A DNA stretch of 5,050 nucleotides from an uncultured Bacteroidales bacterium (lineage in GTDB: Bacteria; Bacteroidota; Bacteroidia; Bacteroidales; Paludibacteraceae), in the NCBI GenBank assembly GCA_937901225.1, contig CALCGX010000055.1:1-5050 (forward strand), read 5' to 3'. Below, in pieces: positions 1 to 5,050 of the stretch. Below the pieces are notes generated by a model. It saw only the letters and a program-made list of their open reading frames with translations. It was not told the DNA's origin and did not search any database. Within the stretch, counting starts at the first letter, position 1, and each line of letters begins with the position of its first letter. Made by a program: the position numbers and the translations under genes.

Positions 1-861
1 CACCCAGGACAATACTGGAATCTTAGCACCACCTATAGCGAAACCGAAAAGAATGGTCCGGGCTGGCACGCCACCAACTTCAAAACCTATCCATCGTTGG
101 TAGGACTAGAGGTGTATAACCAAGGCAATCGTCGCCCTAATGACCGTATCCTATGGGATCAGATATTGGAGCGCACCATGCCAGAGCGCCCCGTATTTGG
201 TTATTCAGGCGATGACACCCACAACGATGAGCAACTCTTCCGCAACTACAATATGATGCTCATGGAGGAACTGACTACTGAAGAACTAAAGGATGCTATG
301 CGCAAGGGCGAGAGCTATTTCTGCTACGAGCCAAAGGGTAGTGGAGAAGGCAAGGCACCACGCATCACCGATATCGTAGTGGATGAAGCCAATAAGACCA
401 TCACTATCGAAACCAATGGCATGGTATCATGGATCTATGGCACGGACATGACCTCCAGCTCTGCGTCATCCACTCGCAGCAGTGTAGTAGGTATTGGCAA
501 TACATTCTGCTACGAAGGGTATCAAGGTGCATACGTGCGCGCATTCATCACCAATGCCTACGGCGAGACATGTACCCAACCTTTTGGCTTTACCGATAGC
601 ACGATGACCGATGTGGACAATGTGGCGGGCAACACGGAGCTGAAAGTGTTTGTATTCCCCAACCCTGCTACCGACGAGCTGAGGGTGATGATGAACGCAG
701 CCAATACAGCAGAGATGATCAGTATATATGACATTACGGGCAAAGAGGTGATGCGCCAGCCAGTGGAAGGCGCACTAACCACCCTACCCGTCAGCCATTT
801 GCATACAGGCATATACCTACTGACAGTGGATGGTCGTCAGGTGAAGTTCATCAAAGATTAA
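1..861 (+). CDS. PHP-like phosphoesterase with T9SS C-terminal sorting domain (3' part)
   Basis: The reading frame is open from the first base, so the gene starts upstream; the TTG at 97 is an internal codon. About 286 residues are visible. The first two thirds resemble the end of a PHP (polymerase and histidinol phosphatase) domain. There is HPG at 1-9, GLEVYN at 103-120 and GDDTH at 208-222, the last fitting the late Asp/His metal-ligand motif of PHP proteins. A beta-rich stretch follows, ending in YVRAFI and TQPFGF, as seen in secreted Bacteroidota PHP proteins. The final ~70 residues (about 643-858) are a type A T9SS sorting domain: FPNPATDEL, then ISIYDITGKEV, then GIYLLTVDG and a basic end. 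In known T9SS cargo this domain directs passage across the outer membrane and is then cleaved, so the enzyme should be at the surface or outside the cell. The substrate cannot be told; phosphate-ester hydrolysis is a family-level inference. It is convergent with the esterase cluster and need not be related to it. The sorting domain is near certain, the PHP call moderately so. Confidence 0.75.
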   Translation, partial: HPGQYWNLSTTYSETEKNGPGWHATNFKTYPSLVGLEVYNQGNRRPNDRILWDQILERTMPERPVFGYSGDDTHNDEQLFRNYNMMLMEELTTEELKDAMRKGESYFCYEPKGSGEGKAPRITDIVVDEANKTITIETNGMVSWIYGTDMTSSSASSTRSSVVGIGNTFCYEGYQGAYVRAFITNAYGETCTQPFGFTDSTMTDVDNVAGNTELKVFVFPNPATDELRVMMNAANTAEMISIYDITGKEVMRQPVEGALTTLPVSHLHTGIYLLTVDGRQVKFIKD

Positions 862-882
862 GTAGAAAACACTATCGAGTAT

Positions 883-916
883 AAATAAATCCATCGCCAG
901 TGCGATGGATTTATTT
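883..916. terminator. Bidirectional terminator-like hairpin
   Basis: A 15-bp perfect inverted repeat (883-897 with 902-916) encloses the 4-nt loop CAGT. The loop-proximal half is GC-containing (CCATCGC/GCGATGG) and the outer half is A/T only, so each strand ends the hairpin with a U-rich arm. It begins 21 bp after the stop codon of the PHP-like gene and lies about 95 bp past the end of the convergent esterase cluster. It could therefore terminate transcription from both sides. Confidence 0.8.
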
Positions 917-945
917 TAGTCACAAGCCTCTTTTTTCGAGGTTCT

Positions 946-971
946 ATAACCGCCACGAATTGTGCGGTTAT
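946..971. other. Imperfect hairpin overlapping the 11-bp repeat array
   Basis: ATAACCG (946-952) is the reverse complement of CGGTTAT (965-971), and CAC (954-956) pairs with GTG (962-964). Together they give a 10-bp stem with one bulged C (953) and the loop GAATT. The right arm is the first unit of the tandem repeat at 961-1004, and the second unit offers the same CGGTTAT arm. Alternative pairings are therefore possible. It lies in the 3' untranslated region of the esterase cluster; whether it has a function is unknown. Confidence 0.4.
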
Positions 972-1004
972 TGTGCGGTTATTGTGCGGTAATAGTGCGG
1001 TACC
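961..1004. repeat. 11-bp tandem repeat, four units
   Basis: Four consecutive 11-bp units lie at 961-971, 972-982, 983-993 and 994-1004. The first two are identical (TGTGCGGTTAT), the third differs at one base (TGTGCGGTAAT), and the fourth is more degenerate (AGTGCGGTACC). The GTGCGGT core is kept in all four. The array ends 5 bp before the stop codon of the last esterase, so it is immediately 3' of the cluster in transcription order. Confidence 0.9.
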
Positions 1005-1009
1005 AATAA

Positions 1010-2164
1010 CTATTTTACAGGATTGTCTTGCAAGCCCCAACCAGTGATAGTAGCCACATATGGGATATAGGCATACGAGAACTTCTGATGACCAATATAG
1101 TTAGGGTGCATGCTTGCGCCGAGATCCTCATCAGTAGAAAGGTAAAGCGCAGGACAACATGCCATGAAATGTACATTAGGCATTGGGCAGGTATTTACCA
1201 TATCGCGCATATAATCCAACAAGGTGCTATGCGATTTGGATGACACACAAAGCACTGGGTGGTCCTCACCATAATTATCCTTGATATAGCGAATGAGGCG
1301 GTAATAGCCATCGCGGAACTTCTCGTAGGATGGTTGTAATGCTACAGAGAAATCGTTGCCACCCAAATAGATACAAGTCAGCGCAGGACGAATATCCGAC
1401 TCAGCAGCATTCCAGCGGGTAGCTTGTGCAGAGTCCATATCAAAGGTTTGGAGATAGCGATCAGGCATGTGATAGCCATCAAATTTGGAGTTGTAGTTGC
1501 GTGCAGCACCCATACCCGAGTGCGCTACTACCACATAATCTGCATCAAAATAGCGCGAGATGATGGCACAGAACGAACGAGAAGCGTTCTCTGTCTCAGG
1601 GGTGAACTTAGCCAAACGGCTTGGGTCATCTACACCATAACCGCAATCATAGCTGGCACCGATAAACTCCAATTGGCGTTGACGGATTGGCTCGGCTTGG
1701 TAGAATACACCTTTGGCATCGGTAGCAAACTCGTGGATGGTGGTCTTACCTTGCTCGCCCTCAGTGCGCTTTTGAACGATCACTTTGTGTTCCTTCAGTT
1801 TGGATGCTTTGAGGTAAGCAGGGTCAATGAGTTCGATAATGGTATCGCTACTTGCCACCTCAATCACACGATGAGGTTCTGCACTCATTGGTGCATCAAT
1901 CCAGACGTTGAAGTAGTTGTGGCGCTTTGCCATCCATTCGGGACTTTCCGCCCACTTGGTATCGGTGGCACGCATGGTCAATGACTTGCCCGAGAAAGAT
2001 AGGCGGAAATAGACGCCCGTCCAGTCGTAGGACACATCGGTGCCTTCAACAAGAGTACGACCCACATAGGTCACGCGCGAATCACTGGCAGGCATGGTCT
2101 CTGCCATCAGGCGAAGAGGCGATAAGGCGATGAGGCAAAGAGCCAAAAAAATAATCTTTTTCAT
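1010..2164 (-). CDS. CE2-like SGNH esterase, catalytically divergent copy (GAS variant)
   Basis: A 384-residue protein, last of the three tandem esterases. The ATG at 2164 is preferred over a GTG at 2176 because it gives the same MKK start as both paralogues. Residues 1-21 are a signal peptide (MKK, hydrophobic core, then LMA before ET). A CE2-type N-terminal beta domain spans about 25-150 and an SGNH hydrolase domain about 160-384. Expected motifs are the nucleophile block around Ser171, Gly217/Gly219 in HSGMG, GGND at 268-271 (Asn270), and HPN at 353-355 (His353). CE2 enzymes remove acetyl esters from xylan or mannan sugars. This copy is odd: the nucleophile motif reads GASYD instead of the paralogues' GDSYT, the residue two before His353 is Ser, and residues ~71-81 are an insertion absent from the others. 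The serine and histidine remain, so it may be active, altered in specificity, or a binding protein. No lipobox and no T9SS domain are visible, so the periplasm is the likely location. Confidence 0.85.
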   Translation of the reverse strand: MKKIIFLALCLIALSPLRLMAETMPASDSRVTYVGRTLVEGTDVSYDWTGVYFRLSFSGKSLTMRATDTKWAESPEWMAKRHNYFNVWIDAPMSAEPHRVIEVASSDTIIELIDPAYLKASKLKEHKVIVQKRTEGEQGKTTIHEFATDAKGVFYQAEPIRQRQLEFIGASYDCGYGVDDPSRLAKFTPETENASRSFCAIISRYFDADYVVVAHSGMGAARNYNSKFDGYHMPDRYLQTFDMDSAQATRWNAAESDIRPALTCIYLGGNDFSVALQPSYEKFRDGYYRLIRYIKDNYGEDHPVLCVSSKSHSTLLDYMRDMVNTCPMPNVHFMACCPALYLSTDEDLGASMHPNYIGHQKFSYAYIPYVATITGWGLQDNPVK

Positions 2165-2170
2165 TTCTTT

Positions 2171-2198
2171 AAACACTAAACTCTAAACACTAAACTCA
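2171..2198. repeat. 14-bp tandem repeat, two units, in esterase spacer
   Basis: Two adjacent 14-bp units, 2171-2184 (AAACACTAAACTCT) and 2185-2198 (AAACACTAAACTCA), differ at one base. They fill nearly all of the 31-bp spacer between the second and third esterase genes. The second unit overlaps the stop codon of the upstream esterase (2196-2198), and the first lies 7 bp before the next start codon. Read on the minus strand, the unit has a repeating GTTTAG flavour. Confidence 0.85.
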
Positions 2199-3305
2199 CT
2201 TAACTGGCATATCCTGCAAGCCCCAGCCAGTAATGGTGGCGATATAAGGAATGATGGAATATGCTATTTTTTGTTGTCCATTGTAGTTAGGATGCCAGCC
2301 CGCCCCAAGATCCTCGTCGGTAGAGAGGTGTTGCGATGGGCAGTAACCCAAATAATGCACATTCTTCATGCCGCAATTATTCACCACATTGCGAATGTAG
2401 GTAAACTGATACTCATTGGACTTAGATGCCACACAGAGCACAGGATGATCATCACCATAGTTGGCCTTGACATAACCCAGCAGACGCATATAGTCCTTGC
2501 GGAACTTATTGTAATCAGGCATCATATATGACGAGAAGTCATTGGTACCGAGATAGATCACAGTCATAGCCGGACGGAAGTCGGCATCCGCCACATTCCA
2601 GCGTGAGAGCGAATCACGATCAAGGGTGTATTGATAAATATCCGTCATCACCTCCCATGGCACCCCAGAGCCTGCATTGCGAGTGATGCCACGACCAGAG
2701 TGAGCAATGGTGAAGTAGTCAGCATTGAAATAGCGCGACACGATGCTGGCATAGGTACGCGAAGCATTCTCTGTCTCATCCTTGAATGGATCTCGACGAC
2801 TAGGAGCATCCACGCCATAGCCACAGGTGTAGCTATCGCCAATGAACTCAATCTGGCGCTCTTTGAGAGGCGCTGCTTGCAAGAACTTACCATCGGTAAT
2901 GAAAGCGTGCACTGTAGTGGTACCACAATTAGCTTCTGTGCGGCGTTGGATAACCACTTGGTGCTCTTTGCGTTTGGAAGTCTTGGTATCTGCCAAAGTA
3001 ATCAAATCAATGATGGTATCGGTACCTTTAACCTCTACAATATGTGTAGGCTCGGCAGAGGTAGGCGAATTGAGCCAAACGGCGTAGAAATTGCGCTTGG
3101 TATCTGTAACACGCATAGCAAGGGTCTTGCCCGTAAATGCTACACGGAAATAGGTCGATGGAAAATCAAAACGATACGCATCGTCTTGCACCATAGCACG
3201 CCCCACAAAGGTGATACGGCTATCAGTGGCAGGAATGGTCTCTGCCATCAGGCGAAGAGGCGATAAGGCGATGAGGCAAAGAGCCAAGAACAGAATCTTT
3301 TTCAT
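2196..3305 (-). CDS. CE2-like SGNH acetyl esterase, middle copy
   Basis: A 369-residue secreted esterase. The ATG at 3305 directly follows the repeat-filled spacer and gives a 21-residue signal peptide ending LMA before ET. The CE2-type N-terminal domain runs about 25-145 and the SGNH hydrolase domain about 150-369. The nucleophile motif is GDSYT (Ser158). The oxyanion-hole candidates are HSGRG (Gly204/Gly206) and GTND at 253-256 (Asn255). The base is His338 in GAGWHPN. The position two before this histidine is Gly, where the first copy has Asp. Some characterised CE2 enzymes work with a Ser-His dyad, so loss of the acid does not by itself mean inactivity. The middle of the domain (about residues 210-242, after HSGRGITRN) diverges clearly from the other two copies and may reshape the substrate pocket. 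Removal of acetyl groups from hemicellulose oligosaccharides in the periplasm is inferred from the family. It is probably co-transcribed with both neighbours. Confidence 0.87.
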   Translation of the reverse strand: MKKILFLALCLIALSPLRLMAETIPATDSRITFVGRAMVQDDAYRFDFPSTYFRVAFTGKTLAMRVTDTKRNFYAVWLNSPTSAEPTHIVEVKGTDTIIDLITLADTKTSKRKEHQVVIQRRTEANCGTTTVHAFITDGKFLQAAPLKERQIEFIGDSYTCGYGVDAPSRRDPFKDETENASRTYASIVSRYFNADYFTIAHSGRGITRNAGSGVPWEVMTDIYQYTLDRDSLSRWNVADADFRPAMTVIYLGTNDFSSYMMPDYNKFRKDYMRLLGYVKANYGDDHPVLCVASKSNEYQFTYIRNVVNNCGMKNVHYLGYCPSQHLSTDEDLGAGWHPNYNGQQKIAYSIIPYIATITGWGLQDMPVK

Positions 3306-3306
3306 A

Positions 3307-3342
3307 GGACTAATTGGACTAATAGGACTAATTAGACTAATT
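3307..3342. repeat. 9-bp tandem repeat, four units, filling esterase spacer
   Basis: Four 9-bp units lie at 3307-3315 (GGACTAATT), 3316-3324 (GGACTAATA), 3325-3333 (GGACTAATT) and 3334-3342 (AGACTAATT), followed by a partial unit GGAATT. They occupy nearly the whole 41-bp spacer between the first and second esterase genes, from 1 bp upstream of the start codon at 3305 to within 5 bp of the preceding stop codon. The ribosome-loading region of the middle esterase is therefore made of the repeat itself, with no separate Shine-Dalgarno sequence. Confidence 0.92.
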
Positions 3343-3346
3343 GGAA

Positions 3347-4465
3347 TTACTTCACTGGCATATCCTGCAATCCCCAGCCAGTAATAGTAGCAATATAAGG
3401 GATGATGGAATATGCTTTCTTCTGCTGACCATTGTAGTTAGGGTGTACGTCCGCACCAAGGTCCTCATCGGTATGGAGATGCTGTGCAGGGCAGTAGCCT
3501 AGGTAGTGTACGTTTTCCATTCCACAGTTGTTGACCAAGTCGCGCACGTAGTTGAATAGGTACTCGTGGGTCTTGGTAGCTACACAGAGGATAGGATGAT
3601 CCTCGCCATAGTTGGCCTTGATATAGCCGAAGAGGCGATAGTAGTGCTTGCGGAAATCCTCGTAGCGAGGAGCCAAAGCAGTAGAGAAGTCGTTTGCACC
3701 CAAGTAAACGATGGTCATTGCAGGGTGAAAGTCGGACTCAGCAGCATTCCAACGGGTGGCTTGAGTGGAGTCCATATCGTAGGTTTGGAGATAGCGATCA
3801 GGCATCCACCAGTTTTTGAACTTAGAGTTGTAGTTGCGCGCAATACCCATACCGGAGTGAGCTATTGCCACATAGTCAGCGCCGAAATAGCGTGATACGA
3901 TGGCAGCATAGGAGCGAGATGCATTCTCGGTCTCTGGTGTGAACTTCTCCAAACGGCTCTTAGCATCGATGCCATAGCCACAAGTATAGCTATCGCCGAT
4001 GAACTCCAATTGACGCTCAGCCAAAGGAGTAGAAGCTGAGAAAGTGCCCTTGAGGGTGGTGAACTCGTGAATAGTAGTAGTACCTTGTTCGCCCTCGGTA
4101 CGCTTTTGCACGATAACCTCATGTACAGCGCGGCGCGATTTTTTGAGGAAAGTAGGATCCACTAATTCGATTACAGTATCGTTGCCCGCTACTGCTATTA
4201 CGCGGTGTGGTTCGGCGCTGGTAGGTGAGTCAATCCAAACATTGTAGTAATTGCGCTTGGTATCCGATGCTTTCATAGTCAAAGATTGACCAGAGAAGGT
4301 GATACGGAAATAGGTGGCAGTCCAGTCAAAAGAGACGGATGTACCTTCCACAACTGTACGTCCTACGTAGGTGATACGTGTGTCGGTTGCAGGAATGGTC
4401 TCTGCCATCAGGCGAAGAGACGAGAAAGCGATGAGGCATAAAGCCAAGAATAACGATTTTTTCAT
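3347..4465 (-). CDS. CE2-like SGNH acetyl esterase, first and most canonical copy
   Basis: A 372-residue secreted esterase and the first gene of the tandem cluster. The ATG at 4465 is chosen over an in-frame TTG at 4519. The TTG would add 18 residues encoded by a DNA repeat and bury the MKK signal-peptide start shared with both paralogues. Residues 1-21 are the signal peptide. The CE2-type N-terminal beta domain covers about 25-145 and the SGNH domain about 150-372. All expected catalytic motifs are present: GDSYT with Ser159, HSGMG (Gly205/Gly207), GAND at 256-259 (Asn258) and GADVHPN with His341. Asp339, two before the histidine, fits the triad acid seen in some CE2 enzymes. The family removes acetyl groups from polysaccharides such as xylan and glucomannan. 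With a signal peptide, no lipobox and no T9SS domain, it probably acts in the periplasm on imported oligosaccharides. A terminator upstream separates it from the pseudouridine synthase gene, so the cluster should have its own promoter. Confidence 0.88.
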   Translation of the reverse strand: MKKSLFLALCLIAFSSLRLMAETIPATDTRITYVGRTVVEGTSVSFDWTATYFRITFSGQSLTMKASDTKRNYYNVWIDSPTSAEPHRVIAVAGNDTVIELVDPTFLKKSRRAVHEVIVQKRTEGEQGTTTIHEFTTLKGTFSASTPLAERQLEFIGDSYTCGYGIDAKSRLEKFTPETENASRSYAAIVSRYFGADYVAIAHSGMGIARNYNSKFKNWWMPDRYLQTYDMDSTQATRWNAAESDFHPAMTIVYLGANDFSTALAPRYEDFRKHYYRLFGYIKANYGEDHPILCVATKTHEYLFNYVRDLVNNCGMENVHYLGYCPAQHLHTDEDLGADVHPNYNGQQKKAYSIIPYIATITGWGLQDMPVK

Positions 4466-4527
4466 AGAATTAAAATTAAGGACTTTAAGGTCATTAAGGA
4501 CTTTAAGGTCGTTTGACAAATTATTTC
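4466..4527 (-). other. Leader region of the esterase cluster
   Basis: These 62 bp lie between the upstream terminator's T-run and the first esterase start. If the terminator works, the cluster's promoter must be here or overlap the terminator. The stretch is AT-rich and more than half of it is the 18-bp direct repeat. I looked for the Bacteroidota promoter pattern (TTTG near -33 and TAnnTTTG near -7). TTTG occurs on the minus strand at 4530-4527 and 4520-4517, but no convincing -7 element follows either. No Shine-Dalgarno sequence is visible before the ATG. Confidence 0.35.
4478..4513. repeat. 18-bp direct repeat, two units, upstream of first esterase
   Basis: Two adjacent 18-bp units, 4478-4495 (AAGGACTTTAAGGTCATT) and 4496-4513 (AAGGACTTTAAGGTCGTT), differ at one base. 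Each unit contains the near-palindrome GACTTTAAGGTC. The array starts 12 bp upstream of the first esterase start codon. It is the longest-unit member of the series of different tandem repeats found beside each gene of this cluster. Confidence 0.9.
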
Positions 4528-4570
4528 AAAAAAAAGCACAGGCGTAAGGCAGTTCGCCCTGCGCCTGTGT
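4528..4570 (-). terminator. Rho-independent terminator of the pseudouridine synthase gene
   Basis: Read on the minus strand, CACAGGCG (complement of 4562-4569) pairs perfectly with CGCCTGTG (complement of 4537-4544), 8 bp and GC-rich. A G-U pair is possible at the base, and an inner GGC/GCC pairing (4548-4550 with 4556-4558) is possible inside the loop. The stem is followed by G/C and then eight consecutive T residues (complement of 4528-4535). It begins 7 bp after the stop codon of the pseudouridine synthase gene and should insulate the esterases from its transcription. Confidence 0.9.
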
Positions 4571-4576
4571 AACATA

Positions 4577-5050
4577 TTATTCGAATGCGCCCATTTGAAG
4601 CATAGCTACCTCCTTAGGAGTGAGGAAGCGGTATTTGCCACGTGCGACATTCTTCTTGGTGAGTCCAGCAAAGGATACACGGTCGAGTTTGGTAACCTTG
4701 TAGCCCACCTTCTCAAACATACGGCGTACTACACGGTTTTGACCTGAGTGGATCTCTAAGCCGATATGCTTGCGGTCCTCTTGTGGGAACTCCAGCGCAT
4801 CGGGTACGATCTTCTCATCATCCAAGATCACACCTGCTCGCAATACAGCCTCGTCAGCCTCTTCGAAATCGCGGTCAAGGGTGACAGCGTAGATCTTCTT
4901 CTTACCAAACTTAGGGTGAGTGAGCTTAGCAGCCAAGTCGCCATCGTTGGTAAGCAGGAGTACGCCTGTAGTATTGCGGTCGAGACGACCTACAGGATAG
5001 ATACGCTCGGCGCACGCATTGCGCACGATATCCCTCACGGTATGACGCTC
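4577..5050 (-). CDS. RsuA/RluB-family rRNA pseudouridine synthase (C-terminal part)
   Basis: The frame runs off the window end, so the N-terminus (normally including an S4 RNA-binding domain) is missing. The GTG at 5038 is an internal Val codon, with ERHT before it. The 157 visible residues contain the catalytic signature YPVGRLDRNTTG, in which the Asp encoded at 4979-4981 is the expected nucleophile for uridine isomerisation. LLLTNDGDLA and LTHPKFGKK follow. A later QNRVVRRMFE segment and a GKYRFLTPKEV segment near the end are typical of the family. These enzymes convert a specific uridine in ribosomal RNA to pseudouridine during ribosome assembly in the cytoplasm. RluB-like (23S) and RsuA-like (16S) members share these motifs, so I give no symbol. 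It is a housekeeping gene ending in its own terminator, and it appears unrelated to the esterases. Confidence 0.93.
   Translation of the reverse strand, partial: ERHTVRDIVRNACAERIYPVGRLDRNTTGVLLLTNDGDLAAKLTHPKFGKKKIYAVTLDRDFEEADEAVLRAGVILDDEKIVPDALEFPQEDRKHIGLEIHSGQNRVVRRMFEKVGYKVTKLDRVSFAGLTKKNVARGKYRFLTPKEVAMLQMGAFE

Noticed and set aside
927..941. Small hairpin CCTC/GAGG with a T-rich loop
   Set aside because: Only 4 bp of stem, and the T-run is in the loop instead of after the stem; too weak to call a terminator next to the 15-bp hairpin at 883-916.
961..1004. Possible CRISPR array
   Set aside because: The units are 11 bp and directly adjacent with no spacers, so this is a simple tandem repeat.
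1424..1984. 186-codon open frame on the plus strand
   Set aside because: It lies fully antisense to the third esterase, has no recognisable motifs, and follows from the codon use of the real gene.
2104..2150. Lipoprotein signal (Cys in LALC) in the esterase leaders
   Set aside because: Residue -1 to the Cys is Leu instead of Gly/Ala/Ser and the Cys is inside the hydrophobic core; cleavage after LMA by signal peptidase I fits better.
2165..2176. GTG start at 2176 for the third esterase
   Set aside because: The ATG at 2164 aligns with the paralogue starts and gives an ordinary signal peptide; the GTG lies within the spacer repeat.
2631..3266. 211-codon open frame on the plus strand
   Set aside because: Antisense to the middle esterase. 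Similar antisense frames occur under each paralogue because the coding sequences are related; the composition does not look like a protein family.
4466..4519. 18-residue N-terminal extension of the first esterase from a TTG codon
   Set aside because: It would translate the 18-bp DNA repeat and precede the MKK signal-peptide start conserved in all copies.

Overview
The window reads as chromosomal DNA of a fibre-degrading Bacteroidota, most likely a gut or rumen Bacteroidales (Prevotellaceae-like). Three things point there. The first protein ends in a type IX secretion (T9SS) C-terminal sorting domain, a Bacteroidota-specific export signal. The gene starts lack clear Shine-Dalgarno sequences and lie in AT-rich leaders. 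Three secreted carbohydrate esterase-2-like (CE2-like) enzymes stand side by side. The genus is inference.

Layout: 1-861 (+) is the 3' part of a secreted protein that looks like a PHP-type metal-dependent phosphoesterase fused to a T9SS sorting domain. Next comes a convergent intergenic region (862-1009) with a 15-bp perfect terminator hairpin and a four-copy 11-bp tandem repeat. From 4465 down to 1010 (-) there are three tandem paralogous SGNH/GDSL esterases, each with a signal peptide, a CE2-type N-terminal beta domain and an SGNH catalytic domain. They are transcribed in the order 4465-3347, 3305-2196, 2164-1010, with spacers of only 41 and 31 bp, so they probably form one operon. A strong rho-independent terminator (4528-4570) separates them from the last gene, the 3' part of an RsuA/RluB-family pseudouridine synthase (4577-5050, -), which runs off the window.

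The esterases are predicted to remove acetyl groups from hemicellulose oligosaccharides in the periplasm. The three copies are not equivalent. The first transcribed has the full motif set (GDS, GxND, GADVHPN). The second has lost the acidic residue two positions before the catalytic histidine. The third has also changed GDS to GAS and carries an insertion in the N-terminal domain. Similarity between copies is patchy: different pairs match best at the signal peptide, middle and C-terminus, which suggests duplication followed by gene conversion.

The most unusual non-coding signal is that the leader, both intra-operon spacers and the tail of the esterase cluster each hold a short tandem repeat, and each repeat has a different unit (18, 9, 14 and 11 bp). 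No transposase, CRISPR array, tRNA or rRNA is visible.
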